This document shows positions 34,321 to 43,362 of a DNA stretch of 64,000 nt, in pieces. Each line of letters starts with the position of its first letter. The stretch's first letter is position 1. The notes beneath the pieces were generated by a model that worked only from the letters and a program-made list of their open reading frames with translations, did not search any database and was not told the origin of the DNA. Source of the stretch: Paenibacillus sp. IHBB 10380 (GTDB taxonomy: Bacteria > Bacillota > Bacilli > Paenibacillales > Paenibacillaceae); the NCBI RefSeq assembly GCF_000949425.1, contig NZ_CP010976.1, positions 1,240,001 to 1,304,000 of the forward strand, in the 5' to 3' direction. Both the position numbers and the translations under genes were made by a program.

Positions 34321-34612
34321 AGCTCCAAAAGCTTCTTTTCCGTCGATCACAACAATTTCACAATGATCCCTATAAGTCAGAGTGAATATAAACTTAGGGA
34401 AGCGCAATGGCAATATCGTCCGGCATTCAATCCCAGCATCCACCATCCGTATGATTTGATGTTGAGGAAATTTCTTACTCCCCCAACCGTCTCTTACAAA
34501 GCGAACATGCACACCGGATACAGCACATTTGATCAGCAAGTCCGTGATACGTTTGCCAATGAGATCATCCCGGTGATGTAATATTCCAAATCAATCGTTT
34601 TCTTCGCATTTT
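34309..34612 (-). pseudogene. internal fragment of cardiolipin synthase
   Basis: On the minus strand the fragment reads LQNAKKTIDLEYYI, shifts frame, then gives RDDLIGKRITDLLIK, VSGVHVRFVRDGWGSKK, DAGIECRTILPLRFPKF and HCEIVVIDGKEAF. This is the first phospholipase-D domain of cardiolipin synthase, with HxKx4D partly changed (HCEI for HxK). There is no start, no second PLD domain, and it stops at the methyltransferase remnant. Confidence 0.75.
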
Positions 34613-34924
34613 GTAAGTCCCCATGCCCAGAATCAAACATTGAACTAACGGGAAAAGAGTCTAATATATTTAGTTTTGCATTTTGACTGGTTTTTATTTA
34701 TAAGGATTGAATCAATCAACAACAAAGAGACCACAAAGGCATAACGCCAATGTGATCACCGCTTATCACTTCTATGTTGTCTTACAATTACCCTCTGATT
34801 GTGTTCAGTAGCTATATGTATTTCTTTCTTCACACTCATCAGTCATGATCTCGTTGTTAATCCTTCGAGTGAATTCGATGACGCTTTAATATTAACTAAT
34901 GGATTTTGTTGAGATGGTAGTGTA
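34613..34924. other. intergenic, no gene seen
   Basis: AT-rich DNA between the cardiolipin synthase remnant and the next small gene. Bases 34730-34790 contain related phrases (GGCATAACGCCAATGTGATC and CTTATCACTTCTATGTTG) of unknown meaning. I see no coding frame with a ribosome site. Confidence 0.4.
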
Positions 34925-35182
34925 TCATCGCGCGTTTCTCTCCATGAGTTCTTTAAGCATGTGACTGTGCCATTCTAACAACTCGAGCATTTTTGAGAAT
35001 GCTAGAAATAGTATGCCAGAGACTAATCCGCTTACCCACCAGGACAGAGCTACAGCAAATCGAAAGCTATCATCCATTTCTAGCAATTTTGCCAGCGGGT
35101 CCTCTTTTGTCCCATAAATGATACCAACAATGATTCCTCCAATGATTGAAATGATTCCAAGAGCTTTTAGGGTTTTGACCAA
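34925..35182 (-). CDS. small membrane protein, unknown function
   Basis: An 85-residue protein. TTG 35182 is preferred because GGAGG sits eight bases upstream; the ATG at 35197 is part of that site. Two hydrophobic stretches are visible (ALGIISIIGGIIVGIIYG, and AVALSWWVSGLVSGILFLAF), with an acidic loop between and a charged C-terminus. No family recognised. It is intact among broken genes. Confidence 0.6.
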   Translation of the reverse strand: MVKTLKALGIISIIGGIIVGIIYGTKEDPLAKLLEMDDSFRFAVALSWWVSGLVSGILFLAFSKMLELLEWHSHMLKELMERNAR

Positions 35183-35334
35183 TTTGAATTCCTCCATAAA
35201 TATTATTCTAGGATAAGTCTATCAGACTTAGGTAAATACTACCATACACCTATATTGTCAATTACTCTTGAATAAAGAACATTAGTTCGTATATGATACA
35301 AACAAATGTTTTAATAATGAGCGATGTCATGCCA

Positions 35335-35490
35335 ATGAAGTATCTTGGGAAAATTGTCGAGATCATGTATATGGATCAATCGGGGGAAATCACACAACGG
35401 CGTATTGAAGTGAATAGTATTCGCAATGGTGCCGCTTTTGCGACTCTAGTATATCAATTTACAAATTTCTGCTTAGGCAACTCAAGCTAA
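35335..35490 (+). pseudogene. short fragment resembling small WYL-like proteins
   Basis: From ATG 35335 the frame gives 51 residues. GKIVEIMYMDQSGEITQRRI resembles small Paenibacillus proteins with one WYL-like sheet, which continue for another 20 or so residues. Here similarity ends after NSIRNGAAFA, followed by an unrelated tail, so the C-terminus looks lost by frameshift. No convincing ribosome site. Bases 35491-35802 hold only AT-rich DNA and the mtnU ribosome site. Confidence 0.4.
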
Positions 35491-35802
35491 CCGAGTTTTT
35501 ATCGATAGTCGGATCAGCTTGCGGATTATAGATGCAAGTATATAATGATTATAGAAAAGAAATATAGAATCGTTGTTGATTCTAAATTGCGTAATTTCAT
35601 CTAAAGAAAATCACGAAAAAAAACCACATTTTCTGCATATAAACGTGAATGGGAACGAAACTTACAATTGAAAGATGTCCATAAAACGATGCTTTGTTTG
35701 GGGTTATGAATACATGCGGATAGAGATGGATAGTAAAAAATGATGATATACATCACGAAAGAAAGAGTAGTTCAGTTACATTTAAATAAGGGGGAACTTG
35801 TG

Positions 35803-36618
35803 TTGACAATGAGCAGTAATAATTTACGTGTAGCTTTGATCCAGACACCTATTCAACTAGGTCAACCAGAGGTTAATAGGGAACATATTCTAATGTTAAT
35901 GGAGCAAGCGGCAAATATGTCACCTAAGCCTGATCTGATTGTATTGCCTGAAATGTGGAATACAGGTTATGCCCTAGAGGAAATTCACGAAATCGCAGAT
36001 GTTGCGGGTCAACGTAGTAAAGAGTGGCTTAGTTCATTTGCTAAACGTCATGAGATTATCGTTGTAGGTGGGTCCATTGCTGAGAAAAATGGAGAGAATA
36101 TTACTAATTCTATGTATGTATTTGATCGTCAAGGCGAACAAATAGCCAAGTATTCTAAGATCCACTTATTTTGTTTGATGAACGAAGAAAAATATCTGAA
36201 GTCAGGTGATCATAAGGTTACATTTGAGATTGATCACCATTTCACCGCAGGAGCATCGATCTGTTATGATATTCGGTTTCCAGAATTAGCACGAAGTCTA
36301 GCTCTAGATGGAGCCAAGGTACTGTTTGTTTCAGCGGAATGGCCGCATCCTCGTCTGCATCATTGGCGCACATTGCTCATGGCTCGGGCTATTGAGAATC
36401 AAATGTACGTAGTTGCTTGTAATACGGTGGGTGTAAGTGGAGACACATCATTCTTCGGGCATTCTATGATCATTGACCCATGGGGGGAGATTATTGCTGA
36501 GGGTGGAGAAGGAGAAGAGATCGTCATAGGTGAGATCTCTCCAGCATTAGTAGATGACGTACGGGGACGAATTCCAGTATTTAGTGATCGTCGCCCTGAC
36601 CTTTACTCAATCAATTAA
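35803..36618 (+). CDS. mtnU: carbon-nitrogen hydrolase, likely 2-oxoglutaramate amidase MtnU
   Basis: Nitrilase-superfamily omega-amidase (271 aa). The Glu-Lys-Cys triad is visible in LIVLPEMWNTGYA, KYSKIHLF and GASICYDIRFPEL. In methionine salvage it hydrolyses the oxoglutaramate left when MtnE uses glutamine as amino donor. The salvage genes nearby support this role. The start is TTG 35803 (or GTG 35800), placed by AAGGGGG at 35788-35794; ATG 35809 is rather far. Its end overlaps the convergent LysR gene by 12 bp. Confidence 0.82.
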   Translation: MTMSSNNLRVALIQTPIQLGQPEVNREHILMLMEQAANMSPKPDLIVLPEMWNTGYALEEIHEIADVAGQRSKEWLSSFAKRHEIIVVGGSIAEKNGENITNSMYVFDRQGEQIAKYSKIHLFCLMNEEKYLKSGDHKVTFEIDHHFTAGASICYDIRFPELARSLALDGAKVLFVSAEWPHPRLHHWRTLLMARAIENQMYVVACNTVGVSGDTSFFGHSMIIDPWGEIIAEGGEGEEIVIGEISPALVDDVRGRIPVFSDRRPDLYSIN

Positions 36619-37521
36619 TTCGTCTATTGATTTCTTGAATGAGTCGATGAAAGCTTCAGCTGCTTTGGATAAATAACGTCCTCGTCTATAGGCGACGACC
36701 AACGTTCGACTTGGGACGGGCTCAGCTAGTGGCAAAAAGATGGGAACGAAGTCTGTTCTAGGTGCCCGGGCGATAAAACGCGGAACTAGCGTTATACCCA
36801 TGCCTGCGGCAACTAGTGATTGAATGGTTTCCATATTACTGCTCTCAAATACGACCTTGGGTTCGAATCCAGCCTGCTGGCACAGGTCAAAGGTCATTTT
36901 ACGGAATCCTTGGCCTTTCTTGAGTACGATAAAGGATTCATTCTTGAGTTCTTCTATTTGAATGGTCTCAAGGGTCTGGTTAGCATGCTTCACAGCCAAA
37001 GGATGCTCTGGAGGGACAGCCAAATCAATTTTTTCTTCTCCTATAACTTCGTAAGCAAGTGAAGGTTCTAGGAGAGGGAGGGAGAGCAAGCTTAAATCTG
37101 TTTTGCCATTGGCTGTTAGCTTCTCTAGATTCATTGAGGAGTCCTCTAGGAGTGTGATCTCAATGTCAGGGTAGGTCTGTCTAAAGACGGGTAATACATA
37201 AGGAAGTAAATGAGAACCTGTAATAGGCATACTTCCGATGACAACCTTACCTCCACGTAGCTGGGATATATCGGTCATTTCTTGATGAAGAAGTTCAACA
37301 GCATCTACAATTTTTTGTGCTTGCTCCATAAAGGCTGCACCCGCATGGGTGAGTTCAACACTGCTTGTATTTCGCTGAAAGAGTAGTACACCGATTTCTT
37401 TCTCTAACTTAGAAAGTTGTTGACTTAGTGAAGGCTGGGCAATGTGTAGCTTATCTGCGGCGCGTGAGAAATTGCGTTCTGCAGCTATTTGAAGTGCATA
37501 TTGTAGCTGTCGTAGTTCCAT
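36607..37521 (-). CDS. LysR-family transcriptional regulator
   Basis: A 304-residue LTTR. The N-terminal winged HTH is typical (LQYALQIAAERNFSRAADKL, QPSLSQQLSKLEKEIG), followed by a periplasmic-binding-like effector domain. It resembles the CynR/CysL/GltC-like group, but the effector is not readable. ATG 37521 has GAGGT nine bases upstream. It faces mtnU tail to tail, so control of mtnU is not implied by position. Confidence 0.88.
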   Translation of the reverse strand: MELRQLQYALQIAAERNFSRAADKLHIAQPSLSQQLSKLEKEIGVLLFQRNTSSVELTHAGAAFMEQAQKIVDAVELLHQEMTDISQLRGGKVVIGSMPITGSHLLPYVLPVFRQTYPDIEITLLEDSSMNLEKLTANGKTDLSLLSLPLLEPSLAYEVIGEEKIDLAVPPEHPLAVKHANQTLETIQIEELKNESFIVLKKGQGFRKMTFDLCQQAGFEPKVVFESSNMETIQSLVAAGMGITLVPRFIARAPRTDFVPIFLPLAEPVPSRTLVVAYRRGRYLSKAAEAFIDSFKKSIDELID

Positions 37522-37612
37522 ATTCAATCGACCTCATTTACGTTAATGAATTCCTCTTATAGCGTTTACTTATATTATATCTATAATCATTGTAGCAAAA
37601 GATAAATAAAAA

Positions 37613-37668
37613 AGAAGCTTCTCATGATAGTTCAACTTACCAGTGAACTGATGGAGAGGCTTTTTTCT
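37613..37668. terminator. hairpin with T run upstream of LysR gene
   Basis: AAGCTTCTC pairs with GGAGAGGCTT, with an inner AGTTCA/TGAACT stem, then TTTTTT on the + strand and an A run on the other side. It lies between the LysR start and a chemoreceptor remnant, and may be the terminator of that lost gene's neighbour. Confidence 0.6.
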
Positions 37669-37690
37669 AATGTAGGACGTGAATTAAATT

Positions 37691-37790
37691 TTAAATATTT
37701 GGTGATGAAATTTGCTCCATCAATGCTACTGATTCTTCCGTTGTAGCTGATATATTCTCGGTTCCGGTTGCATTTTTTTCTGAAACCTTA
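37691..37790 (-). pseudogene. C-terminal fragment of a methyl-accepting chemotaxis protein
   Basis: On the minus strand about 33 codons read SEKNATGTENISATTEESV then ALMEQISSPNI-stop. The ISATTEESVALMEQIS string is the C-terminal signalling helix of a chemoreceptor. Nothing else of the receptor remains. It points away from the intact receptor that starts at 37916. Confidence 0.65.
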
Positions 37791-37915
37791 CTATTATTTC
37801 AAATGGAGTGCTGGGCTCTACGCGGTATTAAGCTTTAATGCATTCACTTTTTTATTCCCTTTACCGATATATAAGAAGTAAATAATGTTCTCCGATTACG
37901 AAAGGTAGGTTTTCC

Positions 37916-39661
37916 ATGAAAGTGAAGTTTAGGTCATTAAGAACCAAGTTAGTCGTATTATGTTTATTTCTCTTGTTAGTCCCTACGATTCTAATAGGAA
38001 TAACGACATATGAATCATCCAAGAGCAAATTGGATGAGGCGGGAAAAAAGCAACTTCAACATAGCGTGAAGGCCATGATTGGCATGATGAATGTGATGGA
38101 TGGAGAAGTCAAAGCCGGGAGACTGACTTTGGAGGAAGCGCAAGAAAAAGTTAGACAGGAGCTGTTAGGACAAAAAGATGCCAAAAATGTCCGTCCGATA
38201 AAACAGGCTTACACAGTGGGTACGACGGGCTATCCGTGGGCTGTAAATAAAAATTCAATATCAGTGATGAATCCGAACAACGAAGGGGAAGACCTGACAA
38301 ATATTAAGTCACAAGATGGTGTGATGCTGGGTAAAGCGATCGTGGAAATGGGAATCAAAGGGGGAGGTTTTCTATCTTACCAATATAAGATCCCAGGGGA
38401 CAGTAATAAAGTAGAAACAAAAATATCTTATGTAGAAATGGACCCCAACTGGGGATGGATCGTCGGTTCCGGCGCTCACGTCACAGAATTTAATGCTGGC
38501 GCCCAAGATGTTCTAAAACTTGTTTTATGGATCGGCTCTATTGCCTTGGTATTGGGCATGTTTATTGTGAGTTTCTTCTCTTCTCGTCTCGCCAAGCCGA
38601 TCCAGTTAATTGGAAGAAAATTAAATGAAGTGGCTACAGGTAATTTTACGGTGGAAGAGGTTCACAACAAATCAAAAGATGAAGTTGGCGAATTAGCTAG
38701 GGACTTTAATAACATGGTTAAGCAGATGAGGCACTTTATTGGAGAAGTGAATGCATCCACGCAGCAGGTCGCCTCTTACTCCAATGATTTAATGGTCGGT
38801 GCGGAACAAACGAGCAAGGCCACCGAACAAATCACCATAGCCATTCAGGAGTCTGCCGACGGAGTCGAAGAACAACGGATCACCTTGGAGCAAACGACGA
38901 CGTCCCTTGTAGAGATGTCCATTGGCATCCAGCGTATTGCCGAGAGTTCCTCGACGATTGCGGATTCTTCTGCAGATACGAGGAACATCGCGGGACTAGG
39001 AGGAGTTGCTATACAGAATACCGTCAAGCAAATGAGCTCCATCAGCGAATCCGTCAATGATTCTAATGAGGTCATCCAACTCTTGGAGCAACGGACCGCA
39101 CAAATTGATCAGGTGCTCACGATTATTCGGAACATTTCTAGTCAAACCAACATGTTGGCATTGAATGCCGGAATCGAAGCGGCACGCGCCGGGGAGCACG
39201 GCAAGGGATTTGCTGTCGTAGCCGGTGAGGTCCGTAAGCTGGCTGATCAATCGAACAGCTCCACCAATGAGATTTCCAGCTTGATTGAAGAAATGCAGAA
39301 TGACATGAAACGATCCGTTCAAACGATGAACAAAGTCAAGGAAGAAGTGCTTTCCGGAACTGAAGTTGCTAAGGAAACTGAGCTTAGATTTCAAGATATA
39401 ACCACGTCAACGATTCGTATTTCAGAGCAGATCGAAGAATTGGCGAGCATAACCCAACAAATTTCAGCGAGTGTACAGGAGATATCGGCCAGTGGCGAGA
39501 ACGTTGCTAATATTGCCAAGATTGCGTCCAGTCATTCACAGGAAATTGCCTCCTCCGCAGAGGAACAGCTTGCTTCCATGGAAGAAGTGTCGGGACTGGC
39601 TTCTAATTTATCGCATATGTCAGGAGATTTGCAGCAGTTGATTAATAGGTTTAAGTTTTAG
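37916..39661 (+). CDS. methyl-accepting chemotaxis protein with Cache sensor
   Basis: A 581-residue transmembrane chemoreceptor. Order: TM1 (about 13-30), an external single-Cache-type sensor (about 35-195, with [13 protein letters not shown] and [10 protein letters not shown]), TM2 (about 203-223), HAMP, then the helical signalling domain with tip [20 protein letters not shown] and [20 protein letters not shown]. It should signal to CheA/CheW. The next genes are a sugar-use locus, so the ligand might be related, but a terminator separates them. Confidence 0.93.
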   Translation: MKVKFRSLRTKLVVLCLFLLLVPTILIGITTYESSKSKLDEAGKKQLQHSVKAMIGMMNVMDGEVKAGRLTLEEAQEKVRQELLGQKDAKNVRPIKQAYTVGTTGYPWAVNKNSISVMNPNNEGEDLTNIKSQDGVMLGKAIVEMGIKGGGFLSYQYKIPGDSNKVETKISYVEMDPNWGWIVGSGAHVTEFNAGAQDVLKLVLWIGSIALVLGMFIVSFFSSRLAKPIQLIGRKLNEVATGNFTVEEVHNKSKDEVGELARDFNNMVKQMRHFIGEVNASTQQVASYSNDLMVGAEQTSKATEQITIAIQESADGVEEQRITLEQTTTSLVEMSIGIQRIAESSSTIADSSADTRNIAGLGGVAIQNTVKQMSSISESVNDSNEVIQLLEQRTAQIDQVLTIIRNISSQTNMLALNAGIEAARAGEHGKGFAVVAGEVRKLADQSNSSTNEISSLIEEMQNDMKRSVQTMNKVKEEVLSGTEVAKETELRFQDITTSTIRISEQIEELASITQQISASVQEISASGENVANIAKIASSHSQEIASSAEEQLASMEEVSGLASNLSHMSGDLQQLINRFKF

Positions 39662-39727
39662 GCGGTTGCGTCAGGGATTTGACTTCTCTTTTCCTAGGTA
39701 TTTCCTAGTTCCTTGGGATTATGAAGG

Positions 39728-39770
39728 GCCGAGTAAGCACAGGCGCATAGCCTGTGCTTACTCGGCTCTT
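39728..39770 (+). terminator. perfect 17-bp hairpin
   Basis: GCCGAGTAAGCACAGGC and its exact reverse complement flank a GCATA loop, followed by TCTTGTC. The run of Ts is weak, but the stem is very stable. It sits 67 bases after the chemoreceptor stop. The rest of 39771-39944 holds no gene. Confidence 0.75.
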
Positions 39771-39944
39771 GTCGTTCATAAGCTCATATGGTTTCGCTTG
39801 GGGCTGATTAGCATATGTAAGACTTACCCATTTGATAAATTTATATCATTTTAATAAAATGTTATCATAAATAGTCCTTAGATACACATGAATAAATGTA
39901 GTCGTATTTCTTTTTTTGCTAGGTGATTACTAGGGGGATAGCCT

Positions 39945-41684
39945 ATGCGCTGGCTTAAACAGAGTTTGTTCAGTAAATTGCTAATCGGTATGCTGCTCGC
40001 AACCGTGGTTCCATTTTCATTATCCAATATAATTGCGTATCAGACGACATCTAGCTCCATGAAAGAACAAGTGATTGAACTGAATTATAATGCGATGGAG
40101 ATTATATCGAATAATTTGAAGATCTATATTCATGATCTAAATCTGTTGTTAGGTTCTTTCTATGTCGATCCGCAGCTCATGAGTTATCTCAGATCAGAAC
40201 AGACATCGCCACTTCAGAAGTTGTACATCTATAACAAAGTGAACGCCATGTATATCAGCCGGTCAGAGTTCAATGCGGTTAAGTATATTAGCAACTTAAA
40301 AAAGCAAGCGTTTACATCTTCGGATGTTGGCAATAGCGAGCTAGAGAACCTGTTGCAGGACTATGACAAGATACAGGGTGAATCCATGCAATATAGTGTG
40401 AAACATCTGGGGAATAAAGAGGTTCTGCTGATGCAGAAGAATTTGATTGACTATCCAAGATCGACGATACTCGGAACTTTAAATATGTATGTTGGACTCA
40501 GAGAGATTGATAAACTGATTTATTCCCAGCTCTCTACGGACGATGCGTATTTTTTGCTAATTAAAGACGAACAGCAGCTTCTCTACAGTTCTAATGAGGA
40601 TACGGCAGGATTAAGTCATATCCAAGGCAAACTGCTCGGGAGCCGAGGATTCTTTGAAGGAGAATTGGAACGAAGAGAAGGGGTGTTTATCTATGTGCAC
40701 AATGAATACAATGATTTTCCGTTCACATTAGTGAAATTTGTGCCCAATGCCGTTATATATTCCTCTGCGCACAAGACCATTAACCGATCCTTACTCATTC
40801 AATTCATCGCCATTGCCTTCGTCGTTGTACTAGCCATGATTCTGTCTTATTTCATAATTCTCCCTGTGAGAAGACTAATTCGCAATATTGCTCGCGTTGA
40901 AAAAGGCCACTTTGATATTCCGAAGGGGAAGAAGCGAACCGATGAGATGGGCCTTTTGGAAGATCGATTCTATGGGATGACTCGGAATTTGGATGACTAC
41001 ATGAATCGCGAGCACCGATATCGTTTAGAGCTAACTACAGCGCAACTCAAGATGTTGCAGGCGCAAATCAATCCACATTTTCTATACAATACGATGCAAT
41101 CCATCGGTACGATTGCGATGAAACACGGCGCTTACGAAATCAGTGATAAAATATCGGAATTGGGATCGATTTTGCGGTATAGCATGGATTTTCAGACCGA
41201 GATCGTCATGTTGGAGATGGAGTTAAAGCATATTGAAGACTACATGTCTCTTCAACAGGGCCGATTTAAAAGTAAATTATCGTACACTATGTCCATTCCT
41301 CCAGAAGCGCGATATTTGGAAGTACCTAAGATGCTGCTTCAGCCGCTTATTGAGAATAGTATCGTACACGGAATTGAAAGAGGACGAGGCTATGGATTTA
41401 TACACCTTGATGTTGCACTAGAGATCAAGGAGTCAGAGCACTTGCTGTGTATTCAGGTGATTGATGATGGAAAGGGAATCACGTTGGAGACGATCGAGGC
41501 CATTCGCCAGGATTACGTAGAGGACAAACTGCACTATGGTAAGAATGGCATTGGATTAATCAATGTGTTGCAACGGTTGCGATTGTTTTATGGTCCAGGA
41601 TTTACTTGGGAAGTGACAAGCGTTCCTTTTGAAGCAACCATCATCTCATTACATATCCGAATGGTGATGATTCCAAGCGATTGA
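39945..41684 (+). CDS. sensor histidine kinase, YesM type
   Basis: A 579-residue membrane sensor. TM1 is at about 12-32, an external sensing domain at about 33-275, TM2 (LLIQFIAIAFVVVLAMILSY), then HAMP and a His_kinase domain with the phospho-acceptor in QINPHFLYNTMQSIG and an ATPase lid IDDGKGI / YGKNGIGLINV. This Lyt/YesM class pairs with AraC-type response regulators. The partner follows after 19 bases. The sugar operon next door is the likely target. TAGGGGGAT precedes the ATG. Confidence 0.93.
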   Translation: MRWLKQSLFSKLLIGMLLATVVPFSLSNIIAYQTTSSSMKEQVIELNYNAMEIISNNLKIYIHDLNLLLGSFYVDPQLMSYLRSEQTSPLQKLYIYNKVNAMYISRSEFNAVKYISNLKKQAFTSSDVGNSELENLLQDYDKIQGESMQYSVKHLGNKEVLLMQKNLIDYPRSTILGTLNMYVGLREIDKLIYSQLSTDDAYFLLIKDEQQLLYSSNEDTAGLSHIQGKLLGSRGFFEGELERREGVFIYVHNEYNDFPFTLVKFVPNAVIYSSAHKTINRSLLIQFIAIAFVVVLAMILSYFIILPVRRLIRNIARVEKGHFDIPKGKKRTDEMGLLEDRFYGMTRNLDDYMNREHRYRLELTTAQLKMLQAQINPHFLYNTMQSIGTIAMKHGAYEISDKISELGSILRYSMDFQTEIVMLEMELKHIEDYMSLQQGRFKSKLSYTMSIPPEARYLEVPKMLLQPLIENSIVHGIERGRGYGFIHLDVALEIKESEHLLCIQVIDDGKGITLETIEAIRQDYVEDKLHYGKNGIGLINVLQRLRLFYGPGFTWEVTSVPFEATIISLHIRMVMIPSD

Positions 41685-41703
41685 ATGAAGAGGAGGGGCT
41701 TCT

Positions 41704-43263
41704 GTGAAAGTATTAATTGTTGATGATGAAGAGCACGTAAGAGAGGGAATTGAACTGGCTATAGACTGGGATCGGTTTGGTGTGAGAGAACGATTTCATG
41801 CGGAGAATGGTCTTCAAGCACTGGATATGATTCGATTGCACAAACCTAGCGTGATGTTCTGTGACATGAGTATGCCCGAAATGAATGGGATTCAATTATT
41901 AGATATGATTCGCGAGAAATATCCCAATGTACAGATTATTGTTGTTAGCGGTTACAACGACTATATGTATACACGAGCCACGATTAAGGCGAATGGTATC
42001 GATTATATTTTGAAACCGTTTAAGAAGAAGGATGTGGAACAAGCCCTTTTGCAAGCGGTAACATTATGTGAATTAAGGGAGGACACCATGCGTGTGGAGA
42101 GAGATACAGAGTTTCTCCTAAAACAGGCTGACTTTTTAGTGATTGAGCAAAAAATGAATCAGTCCCTCAAGGAGGATACTCCGAATTATACCGAACTCAA
42201 TGGGTATTTTCACAAGTCGAAAATGGCGGTAGAATGCCTTCGAGCGACCATCATTTTGATGCGTGACAGTACTCTACGTATTGAACAGAGGTATGAAGGG
42301 AATGCAGAGTTGTTTGCATTTGCTCTAAGAAATATTGCTTCTGAGTCTTTAGAAGAGTATGGTGCACATCTATTATTCCGGTGTGACGATTATCGTTGGT
42401 TATTGCTGACGGCCGAAGAGCCTGAGAGCTTAACGAATAAGCTGCAGTATTTCATCAAGAAGATGACAGCGGCTTGGAAGAAGACCATTGGCTTAGAGGT
42501 GTTGACGGGCACAAGCAAGAGGGCAACCAATCTACAACAAATTCAGGAACAGATCGATTCAGCTAGGGAAACGCTAATGGATTCCCCTATATCTGCTGAA
42601 TATGACAGCACCTACGACGGTGACGATGTGAAACCGAGCCTATCCAACCAGGAATTACTGTTGAATATCGCTTTAGAAGACCGTAATAAGACTTATGTCA
42701 CTGAGATTATACATGGCTTTGCCGAAGAGCTTCGTACATGCCGTATGTTGCTTTTTAAAGATTTGCAGATGATGACCAAGGAAGCCAACTATATGTTGGA
42801 GCGAGCCAGTCGTAAGCTGCATAAGGATGTAGACGATTTATCTATTCCATTATGGATTAGCTATATTGCAGAGTGGGAGACGAAGATGATTCAACAATGG
42901 TGGCGGTTGATTGAAGTTAGTGGTATGGATGGGTATGAAAGCCGAGGGATACAGGCCATCCATGAGTATATCCAGCAGCATTTTCATGAGAATATTACCA
43001 TGATTAGTTTATCGGAGCATTTCCATTTCAGTCCGCAATACATTGCGAAGAAATTCAAAGAGATGTACAACACCACGGTGGTCACTTATCAGACGTATTT
43101 ACGAATGCAGAAGGCCAAGTCATTGCTGATGCATACCGAGATGTCCGTGATCAAAATCGCGGAGATCATTGGATATGCGGACGAGAACTATTTTAGCAAA
43201 GTATTTCGCAAGCAAATGGGCTTATCCCCGCTGAAATATCGCAAACAAGTGAGAGGTTCATAA
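41704..43263 (+). CDS. AraC-family response regulator, YesN type
   Basis: A 519-residue regulator. The receiver domain (1-120) has VDDEEHVREG, phospho-acceptor Asp54 in CDMSMPEMNG and the KPFKKKD lysine. A long middle region follows. The C-terminal AraC domain has two HTHs (ITMISLSEHFHFSPQYIAKK, and MSVIKIAEIIGYADENYFSK). It starts at GTG 41704 after GAGGAGGGG. It probably activates the ABC-transporter/phosphorylase genes just downstream when YesM-like kinase senses sugar. Confidence 0.93.
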   Translation: MKVLIVDDEEHVREGIELAIDWDRFGVRERFHAENGLQALDMIRLHKPSVMFCDMSMPEMNGIQLLDMIREKYPNVQIIVVSGYNDYMYTRATIKANGIDYILKPFKKKDVEQALLQAVTLCELREDTMRVERDTEFLLKQADFLVIEQKMNQSLKEDTPNYTELNGYFHKSKMAVECLRATIILMRDSTLRIEQRYEGNAELFAFALRNIASESLEEYGAHLLFRCDDYRWLLLTAEEPESLTNKLQYFIKKMTAAWKKTIGLEVLTGTSKRATNLQQIQEQIDSARETLMDSPISAEYDSTYDGDDVKPSLSNQELLLNIALEDRNKTYVTEIIHGFAEELRTCRMLLFKDLQMMTKEANYMLERASRKLHKDVDDLSIPLWISYIAEWETKMIQQWWRLIEVSGMDGYESRGIQAIHEYIQQHFHENITMISLSEHFHFSPQYIAKKFKEMYNTTVVTYQTYLRMQKAKSLLMHTEMSVIKIAEIIGYADENYFSKVFRKQMGLSPLKYRKQVRGS

Positions 43264-43290
43264 TTTACTCTTTTTAGCGAATATAATCTC

Positions 43291-43304
43291 TGTTTCCGCT
43301 GACA
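43291..43304. promoter_or_regulatory. cre-like site (weak)
   Basis: TGTTTCCGCTGACA, read on the minus strand TGTCAGCGGAAACA, differs at one place from the relaxed CcpA consensus TGNAANCGNNNNCA. It lies 59 bases before the binding-protein gene of a sugar operon, where carbon catabolite control would make sense. Confidence 0.3.
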
Positions 43305-43362
43305 AGTAATTTGTAAAATAAAGGTGTAGCAAAAGAAAACAACTACTTAAGGGGGAATAGAG

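Noticed and set aside
34363..34581. A + strand gene of 72 codons
   Set aside because: It is antisense to a clear cardiolipin synthase fragment and has no ribosome site.
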